A stretch of 64,000 nucleotides of DNA, from contig NZ_KI911563.1 of assembly GCF_000515335.1 (NCBI RefSeq), positions 4,290,735 through 4,354,734 on the forward strand. Reading direction: 5' to 3'. Made by a program: the position numbers and the translations under genes. The notes under the pieces were generated by a model. The model was not told the DNA's origin. It made no database searches and was given only the letters and a program-made list of their open reading frames with translations. Below, piece by piece: positions 58,216-64,000 of the stretch; position 1 is the first letter of the stretch; every line of letters begins with the position of its first letter. This stretch comes from Cohnella panacarvi Gsoil 349. GTDB taxonomy: Bacteria; Bacillota; Bacilli; Paenibacillales; Paenibacillaceae.

Positions 58216-59136
58216 TTATTGCGAAGTCAGCTCCAGAAACATAATGCAGCCGGTATCATCGGTATATAGGCGAAGCTCGGCCAGCTTCTTCCGATCGATT
58301 CTTGCGGTCATCCGAATCATATCTTCCTCTACCCGGTAGATGAGCCACCAATCCATGCACGCTTCCATGAACGCGACATTAGGCGGTTCCGCGATAAAGT
58401 TGGCGATCAGCAATTTTCCGCCGGAACGGAGCTTGCCGAATAAGGCGGCCGTAAGCCGCTCCGACAGGTTATCATTCAAATAATCGTACAAACCGGCTGC
58501 ATAAATCAAGTCAAACCCCGTATCCCGGATGGTATCTTTGCGGAGGATGTCGACGACCGACGTGCTGGCGGTACCGATCCTTCCGTTCCAAGTCTTGCGG
58601 ACGACCTCAAGCGATGCCGTGTCTTGATCTATCGCGGTAAAGCGAACCGCTTGATGGTCTCTCATGCCTTGGCATGCTTCGGCTTCGCGAAGATGGCCGC
58701 ACCCGACGGACATGATGGCGGGCGATGGGCAGCGTTGCAGCGTCTCGTCTATTTTCGAGGTCAGTATCGCTTTCCTCGACCGGACCGCGCTCGTCTCCGG
58801 ATGTTTCAGAAATTCCCGGTATATACGCAGCCCCAGATCCGATTCTTGCTTTAAGCTTGCGATAAGTTCCGGATCTTCATTGTAGATGAGGTCCATCACT
58901 ACGGGATCTCCGGGGTATCCGCGAGGCTTCTGATAACATCTGCGGGTAAAAGGATCTTGTTGAAAAATGCCCATAACCGGATGCGCCCGACAATCGTTAA
59001 TAAAAGTTTTCCAGGCTTCTGCGGTTAACGTACGACGGATTTGTCCTAAACCGTAGAAAAAATCGTTCACGACATTCTCGATTCGGTCGTTCTTGAAAGC
59101 TTCGAAGGTGCGGTCCAAGAGGCTGCGTTCTCCCAT
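58216..59136 (-). CDS. PhcB-like SAM-dependent methyltransferase
   Basis: This 306-residue protein starts at ATG 59136 with GGAGGGAATG upstream. The N-terminal region contains KPRGYPGDPVVMDLIYN, a segment shared by proteins annotated as 3-hydroxypalmitate methyl ester (PhcB-like) biosynthesis enzymes. The C-terminal Rossmann domain has IMSVGCGHLREAEAC (SAM loop, GCG) and FTAIDQDTASLEVVR (acidic residue for ribose). FDLIYAAGLYDYLND follows. The substrate is unknown; fatty acid or lipid methylation is a family-based guess. It is monocistronic, with a catabolite-repression-like site upstream. Confidence 0.82.
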   Translation of the reverse strand: MGERSLLDRTFEAFKNDRIENVVNDFFYGLGQIRRTLTAEAWKTFINDCRAHPVMGIFQQDPFTRRCYQKPRGYPGDPVVMDLIYNEDPELIASLKQESDLGLRIYREFLKHPETSAVRSRKAILTSKIDETLQRCPSPAIMSVGCGHLREAEACQGMRDHQAVRFTAIDQDTASLEVVRKTWNGRIGTASTSVVDILRKDTIRDTGFDLIYAAGLYDYLNDNLSERLTAALFGKLRSGGKLLIANFIAEPPNVAFMEACMDWWLIYRVEEDMIRMTARIDRKKLAELRLYTDDTGCIMFLELTSQ

Positions 59137-59161
59137 GAATCATTCCCTCCTTATCAATGTT

Positions 59162-59175
59162 TGTAAACGCTTACC
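59162..59175 (-). promoter_or_regulatory. cre-like catabolite repression site
   Basis: TGTAAACGCTTACC matches the cre consensus TGWAANCGNTNWCA at 13 of 14 positions and lies 26 bases upstream of the methyltransferase start. CcpA control is probable if the site lies in the promoter. Confidence 0.65.
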
Positions 59176-59322
59176 ATTTGCGTTCGTCCATCACCTCGCA
59201 TGAGTTAATACTCTAATACTTATGCACGTGAAGCGGAAATCCTGCTAATAAATGGTTATTTGCTAGATAAAAGAAAAGGTACGACCGCCTCATTGCTCAT
59301 GAGCGATTGTACCCATCTTCGT

Positions 59323-61296
59323 TTAACGGCTTTCCCCCGCTTTGAAGCCCATCAGCGTCTTCTGCAGCACGCCCGACAAGCCTTCGAGCTCCTTGGCGAT
59401 GTCGACGACCTCTTGGCTCGAATGCAGCTGCCCGGCGCTTAGCGCGGCCACTTGCTCGGACGTTGCCGACGCCTCCTCCGAGAAGCTGCTGACGCTCGCG
59501 ATCGAGGCGTTCAGTTGCCGCTGCTTCTCGCCAAGCTTGCGAACGTCGTGCTTGATCCGCTCCGCGAGCAGCGAGAAAGCTTCGGAATTCTCGTAGACGG
59601 AAGCGAAGATCCCGCCCGCCGTTCGAATCGATTCGATCTGGGATCGCAGCAGCGGAAGCGCGGTCGACAGCGCCTTAACGGTCTGAACGATCTCCTCTCG
59701 GATCGCATCCGTCATCTCGTGCACGGTCGCGATCGACTCGTTCGTCTGGTCGGACAGACGGCCCATCTCCGACGCGATCACTTTGAAGCCGCTGCTCGAC
59801 GATCCCGATCTTGCCGCTTCGATACCCGCGTTAAGAGACAGTATTTTCGAATCCTTCGTAATCTTGTCCAGCAGATCCAAGATGCGCTGCATCGCTTCCG
59901 TGCTTTGTTCCAGCCGGCCGACCCGTCCGACGAGCCGGTCGATCGATTGCTCCGATTCGATCGTGCCCGAGACGATGCTCTCCATGAACCGCTTGCCTTC
60001 GGAGGACGCCGACTTCACCTCGAGCGAAGACTCGTTGATTCGGTCGGTCGCCCCGATGACGCTCTCCAGATCGCCGTTCATCGAATCGACGATATGATGG
60101 ACGGTCTCGGCTTCGGAGGCCAACTGAGCCGAGCCCTCCGCGATTTCGTTCGTCGCGATCGATATCTCGCTTGCCGCGCTCGCGGTTTGCCGCGATACCC
60201 CGAGCAGAACGCTTGACGTTTGAAGCACTTGGCTCGCGGAATGACGCGTCTGATCGATGAGACGCGTCATTTGTTCCATCATCCGGTTGAAGCTGCCCGA
60301 CACCTCGCCGATCTCGTCGCGTCTTCGCAGCTTCGTCCGAACCGATAGATTGCCGCTTGCTCCTTCGTTCAGCATACCGCGAATATGCAGGAGAGGTTTG
60401 CCTACGTGCAGAATGACTAAGTATCCCAAACCGATCGCGAGCGCTGCGGAGATGAGGCACATGACGATCGTCAGATCGCGAATCGCTTTCGTATCGGCGA
60501 CAAGCTCCTTCAGCGGCGCGATGCCGGATAACGTCCAAGAAGTTCTTGAGAGCGGCTCGGAGACGACGAGATGATCGTCTTTCCACGGTTCGGGCGAGAA
60601 CGGTTGTCCGATATTCTCGGCAACGGACGATAACAGCACGTTACCTTGAGCGTCGGCGAGCAGCATCCGCGAGCTTTCGCTGAACCGGACCGAGCCCAGC
60701 GTCTGCGAGAGCAGCTCGGCATCGATTTCGAAGACGATCATCGATTTGCCGATCATGCGGGCCAGCGCGAACACGTTGCCCTTGGCCATGCCCGTATAAC
60801 CGTCGTTCTTGGGCGGCAGCCACAGCGCTTTGCCTTTAAGCGCCATCGTCTCGGCGTACCACCCGGCTTTACGATCGATCGGAATCAATCCTGCGGAGAT
60901 GGAATTGACCGTCTCGTTCACGTTAACGGTATCGAGCAGCGTGATCGACAGTATGAACGTATTCGTGCGAGCCAGCTGATTAAGCGTATCCTGCAAATCC
61001 GCTTTGCCGCGGGTTTTGCCGGAGACTTCCGCGTTCGGGTCGAAGATCGCGGACAAGCTTTCTTGCAAATCTCTGCTTGTGGAAAATTGAAGCGACATGT
61101 CCTCGAACGGTTTGAGCAGCAGCCCGATTTTATCCGCGGACTCCTTAACGGTTTGTTGGGATACCGCCTCCATCTGGCCCGCGATGATGGATTGGGATTT
61201 GTCGTAGGAGATCATGCCTACGAGCAACACGGATACGAGAGTAGATGCGAATAAGAGCAAGAAAAGCTTGGTACCGACCGAACGCAGCATTGTCAC
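59323..61296 (-). CDS. Methyl-accepting chemotaxis protein with unusual signalling tip
   Basis: This 657-residue receptor starts at GTG 61296, with AAAGGGGA 8 bases upstream; ATG 61290 is an alternative. A transmembrane helix (LFLLLFASTLVSVLLVGMI) is followed by an extracellular Cache-type sensor (about 40-285), a second helix (LTIVMCLISAALAIGLGYLVI) and a HAMP domain (KPLLHIRGMLNEGASGNLSV). The coiled-coil signalling domain runs from about 390 to the end. Its tip reads SLNAGIEAARSGSSSSGFKV, where most receptors have ALNAAIEAARAGExGRGFxV; the Gly and four Ser replace conserved residues. No CheW, CheA or methylation genes are nearby. A weak hairpin at about 59278-59316 may terminate it. Confidence 0.9.
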   Translation of the reverse strand: MTMLRSVGTKLFLLLFASTLVSVLLVGMISYDKSQSIIAGQMEAVSQQTVKESADKIGLLLKPFEDMSLQFSTSRDLQESLSAIFDPNAEVSGKTRGKADLQDTLNQLARTNTFILSITLLDTVNVNETVNSISAGLIPIDRKAGWYAETMALKGKALWLPPKNDGYTGMAKGNVFALARMIGKSMIVFEIDAELLSQTLGSVRFSESSRMLLADAQGNVLLSSVAENIGQPFSPEPWKDDHLVVSEPLSRTSWTLSGIAPLKELVADTKAIRDLTIVMCLISAALAIGLGYLVILHVGKPLLHIRGMLNEGASGNLSVRTKLRRRDEIGEVSGSFNRMMEQMTRLIDQTRHSASQVLQTSSVLLGVSRQTASAASEISIATNEIAEGSAQLASEAETVHHIVDSMNGDLESVIGATDRINESSLEVKSASSEGKRFMESIVSGTIESEQSIDRLVGRVGRLEQSTEAMQRILDLLDKITKDSKILSLNAGIEAARSGSSSSGFKVIASEMGRLSDQTNESIATVHEMTDAIREEIVQTVKALSTALPLLRSQIESIRTAGGIFASVYENSEAFSLLAERIKHDVRKLGEKQRQLNASIASVSSFSEEASATSEQVAALSAGQLHSSQEVVDIAKELEGLSGVLQKTLMGFKAGESR

Positions 61297-61485
61297 GCCA
61301 AACATCCCCTTTACGTTATTGGTTCTGTCTATACCAATCATTGTAAACGGAGATAGATTCGTGATAATGTGTCGTTCTACGCATATGATGTGCGCTCGTA
61401 CGGGAAATCGCCCGGAGGCTCCACAATCTACTGGCAAGCCGTAATAATAGAGGTAAAGATCTGTCCGACGGGGGGGGGACCCAGG

Positions 61486-63300
61486 ATGAAGGCATCGATT
61501 AGAAATCCCTTGACGAAGATGAACGTCAAACAGCAGCTGATCCTGCTGTTTTTGGTGCTGGTCAGCCCGGTGTTCATCCTGAACTGGTACGCGAACTTGA
61601 TGGCCGAGCGGATTTTAACGACTCAGGTAACAGGCGCGTACGAGGAGCTTAACAAGCAGAATCACTTCCTGCTTAACCGGGATATCGACACGATCAACCG
61701 GATTATGTCGACGATCATTCAGAATCCGATTACGCAAAGCATGATCGTAGAGAAGGGAGACGAGGAAATCGACCTCGTTCGCAAATACTCCGACATGACG
61801 AAGCTGCTTCGCAGCAACTCGGTGGGTATTTTCGGCGGGGAAGCCGTCTATTACCTCTTGTTCGTGTTTGATCCGAACGACCGGTTCGGCTTCGCGCCGA
61901 AAAATATTAACATCGACAAGTTGGACACCTCGTCCAACGTATTCTATTATTCGGACGAAAACAAACTTCCGTGGATGGACGCGGCGCTGGCGCAGAAGGG
62001 CAAAGGCGTGCTCGCTTACATGGACAACCTCGGCCCGAAGTCGGACCAGAGGACGCTCGCGTACATGCGGGTCGTCAACAACATCTCCCGCGGCAACAGC
62101 GTCATCGGCATTCTCGTCGCGACGAAGATGGAAAAGAAGATCGAAGAGTCTTTCAGTACGGTATCGCTCCCGGTAGGCGGCGAGATGTATTTGACGGACT
62201 GGAACAATCTCGTGCTTTCCTCGACGACAGACATGATCGGACGGACGATAAGCCTCCCGGATCCGATTGAAGACGAGACCGAATTCGAAAACACGATAAG
62301 CATGATTTCTGACGGGTACATTTACGTAGCCCATACGAGATACGCGCAACAGCAAAAACTCATTTACAAAATACCGACCAAATCGCTGCTTCAGAAGCAG
62401 GACGAGTTGAAGCGGGTCATTCAGCTCATCTCGATCGTTTACTCGCTGTTCGCGCTGGTCGTCATGGTGTATTTCTGGCGCTCGCTCATGACTCCGCTGC
62501 AGAAGCTGGCGACGTTCTCGCGATCGTACGAGCCGGGCAAACCGTTGCCGAAGATGCCGCAGCGGGAGCGCAACGATGAAGTCGGCGTGCTTATCTATTC
62601 GGTGCACAGTATGACGCACAGGCTTAACGACATGATCCGCGATCAATATTTGATGGAGATTAAGCAGAAGGAATCTCAGCTGCAATTGCTCTATCAGCAA
62701 ATCAATCCGCATCTGCTCTATAACACGCTTGAGAGCATTTACTGGAAGAGCTCGCTCGAAGGAAATGCCGGGTCGGCGGAGATGATCAAGGAGTTGTCGA
62801 AGCTGATGCGGATCAGCCTCAGCCGGGGTCGCGAGCTGATCGCGATCAAGGACGAGCTCGAACACGCGAGCGCTTACGCGAGCTTGCAGCAAAAGCGATA
62901 CGAGTACGGCTTCGCAATCGAATGGCGAATCGACGACGACACGTTCGCTTACGAAATTCCGAAGATCACGCTCCAGCCGCTCATCGAGAACGCGATCATC
63001 CACGGCGTTATGAACATGGGGGAGGATGGCGAAATCACCGTCTCCGCCAAGAAGCTGACCGATTCAATCCGAATTACGGTCGAGGACAACGGCTACAAGG
63101 CAGTCGATTACGAAGCGATCAACCGAATGCTCGCGGACGCGAACTCCGCTTCGGGTTACGGGATTCGCAACGTACAGCAGCGCATTCAGCTTCATTTCGG
63201 AGAGCGATACGGGCTGACCTTCGAACCGAGGGAAGTCGAGGGGACGAGAGTCATCATGACATTGCCGTTGCGCGCGCAGCCCGTTACGGACCAACCGTAA
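61486..63300 (+). CDS. YesM-type sensor histidine kinase
   Basis: This 604-residue membrane kinase is the partner of the regulator that follows. ATG 61486 lies 7 bases after a G-run (a moderate site); ATG 61519 is possible. First helix: QQLILLFLVLVSPVFILNWYA; an extracytoplasmic sensor of about 250 residues; second helix (LISIVYSLFALVVMVYFW); HAMP; His409 in QQINPHLLYNTLESI; ATPase with TLQPLIENAIIHG and VEDNGYKAVD, where the second Gly of the G1 box is absent. The last part, RYGLTFEPREVEGTRVIMTLP, is normal. The receptor gene on the other strand is divergent (189 bases apart). Confidence 0.92.
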   Translation: MKASIRNPLTKMNVKQQLILLFLVLVSPVFILNWYANLMAERILTTQVTGAYEELNKQNHFLLNRDIDTINRIMSTIIQNPITQSMIVEKGDEEIDLVRKYSDMTKLLRSNSVGIFGGEAVYYLLFVFDPNDRFGFAPKNINIDKLDTSSNVFYYSDENKLPWMDAALAQKGKGVLAYMDNLGPKSDQRTLAYMRVVNNISRGNSVIGILVATKMEKKIEESFSTVSLPVGGEMYLTDWNNLVLSSTTDMIGRTISLPDPIEDETEFENTISMISDGYIYVAHTRYAQQQKLIYKIPTKSLLQKQDELKRVIQLISIVYSLFALVVMVYFWRSLMTPLQKLATFSRSYEPGKPLPKMPQRERNDEVGVLIYSVHSMTHRLNDMIRDQYLMEIKQKESQLQLLYQQINPHLLYNTLESIYWKSSLEGNAGSAEMIKELSKLMRISLSRGRELIAIKDELEHASAYASLQQKRYEYGFAIEWRIDDDTFAYEIPKITLQPLIENAIIHGVMNMGEDGEITVSAKKLTDSIRITVEDNGYKAVDYEAINRMLADANSASGYGIRNVQQRIQLHFGERYGLTFEPREVEGTRVIMTLPLRAQPVTDQP

Positions 63301-63324
63301 ACACCTATAAGGAGGCAACCTCTC

Positions 63325-64000
63325 ATGTACAACATTCTCATTGTCGACGACGAACCGCTCATTTGCCGAGGGTTAGCCAGCTTACTGAACGCCTCCGGAC
63401 TGAATATCGAACATATATATACCGCGCACAACGGATACGAAGCGCTGGATTACTTGCGGATGGAGAATATCGACCTGCTCGTGACGGACATCCAGATGGG
63501 CTCGATGAGCGGGATCGAACTGATGCAGCAGGCCAAAATCATCAAACCTTGGGTGCAGGTCATCATTATTTCGGCGCACGAGACGTTCCAATACGCCCAA
63601 TTAGCGATTCGGCTGGGGGCGAAAGACTATCTCATCAAGCCGCTGAACAGCGAGCAGTTCCTCGGCTCGGTCAGACACGTGCTCCTGCATATGGATAAGC
63701 CGGCGCAGGATCAGGACCAGCTCATGTCCGATCTGCGCGAGCATTTTCACCTGTCGACGCCTAACCCGAAGCGCGCGGAGCTGCTTAACTGGCTTCTGGA
63801 CGAGCATGCCGGAGAACGGGACGGTCTCGTCGCCGAACTGTCCAACGTTCACGACATTCATTTAACCGGTCCGTACTTCGCCGTCATCAAGCTTCGGCTC
63901 GATCTGTCGTCCGGAGGCCGCGACGTGGCGAGCAAGGACGGCAAGCTGCTGCAATACGCCGTGCTCAACATCGTAAGCGAGCTGCTCGACCGAGAATGGG
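63325..64000 (+). CDS. YesN-type response regulator, N-terminal part (cut by window end)
   Basis: The gene starts at ATG 63325, 25 bases after the kinase stop, with AAGGAGG upstream, and runs past the window end; 225 codons are visible. The receiver is intact: LIVDDEP, phospho-acceptor Asp55 in LVTDIQMGSMSG, Ser83 in IIISAHETF and Lys105 in YLIKPLN. After residue 125 the usual linker of YesN proteins begins. An AraC-type DNA-binding end is expected beyond the window from the family pattern, but is not seen. It would control a carbohydrate gene set located to the right. Confidence 0.9.
   Translation, partial: MYNILIVDDEPLICRGLASLLNASGLNIEHIYTAHNGYEALDYLRMENIDLLVTDIQMGSMSGIELMQQAKIIKPWVQVIIISAHETFQYAQLAIRLGAKDYLIKPLNSEQFLGSVRHVLLHMDKPAQDQDQLMSDLREHFHLSTPNPKRAELLNWLLDEHAGERDGLVAELSNVHDIHLTGPYFAVIKLRLDLSSGGRDVASKDGKLLQYAVLNIVSELLDREW

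Noticed and set aside
1-64000. tRNA, rRNA and riboswitch elements
   Set aside because: No cloverleaf, rRNA core sequence or known riboswitch core was recognised by eye; a covariance-model search would be needed to exclude them.

Overview
The window comes from the chromosome of a high-GC, spore-forming member of the Paenibacillaceae (Paenibacillus/Cohnella type). The evidence is indirect but consistent: two CotF-type coat genes, a YdjO gene, many YesM/YesN two-component pairs beside carbohydrate ABC importers, frequent TTG/GTG starts behind strong AGGAGG sites, and glycan-degrading enzymes without a local ATPase for the importers. No rRNA, tRNA, phage or transposase gene was recognised, and there is no CRISPR array.

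Bases 1-1609 hold the end of a CBM6-type protein, then about 1.2 kb of non-coding DNA dominated by a 12-unit 40-bp tandem repeat. Bases 1610-23385 form a glycan acquisition region. A solute-binding lipoprotein, a YesM kinase and a YesN regulator come first, then an orphan regulator with a degenerate receiver (minus strand), then a second solute-binding lipoprotein. An eight-gene block follows: a large solute-binding protein with N-terminal carbohydrate-binding-like domains, two permeases, an NHL-repeat/TPR membrane protein, a YIP1-like membrane protein, a DUF5696 lipoprotein and a second permease pair. An intracellular GH10 xylanase and a GH43 xylosidase close the region. Together they would bind, import and hydrolyse xylo-oligosaccharides.

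Bases 23457-37382 are housekeeping and accessory genes: a duplicated beta-propeller protein, a small ATPase, an SDR lacking its catalytic Tyr and Lys beside an HxlR regulator, an XRE regulator with a DHA2 efflux pump, a DrrAB-like exporter, an SRPBCC protein coupled to a class B penicillin-binding protein, a Fur-controlled FhuF-like protein, a polysaccharide deacetylase and an Mrp-type ATPase.

Bases 37509-43648 look like a nitrate respiration or assimilation locus: a NarI-like membrane subunit, a molybdopterin oxidoreductase, a four-cluster ferredoxin, a Tat-signal Rieske protein and a tiny membrane protein in one operon, with a convergent NarK transporter carrying a C-terminal PAS domain. 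Bases 43783-53558 carry lipoprotein, YdjO, nuclease-like, GH43, XRE, RCC1-repeat, coat and RarD genes, with unusual repeats around the nuclease gene. Bases 53661-64000 hold a tail-anchored unknown protein, an L,D-transpeptidase, a GH65 phosphorylase with beta-phosphoglucomutase, a PhcB-like methyltransferase, a chemoreceptor and another YesM/YesN pair cut by the window end.

The most notable non-coding features are two inverted 280-bp copies of an interspersed repeat that begins with a terminator (6.7 and 34.7 kb), and clusters of short imperfect palindromes spaced 45-70 bp apart (0.7, 34.7, 46.2 and 47.2 kb).
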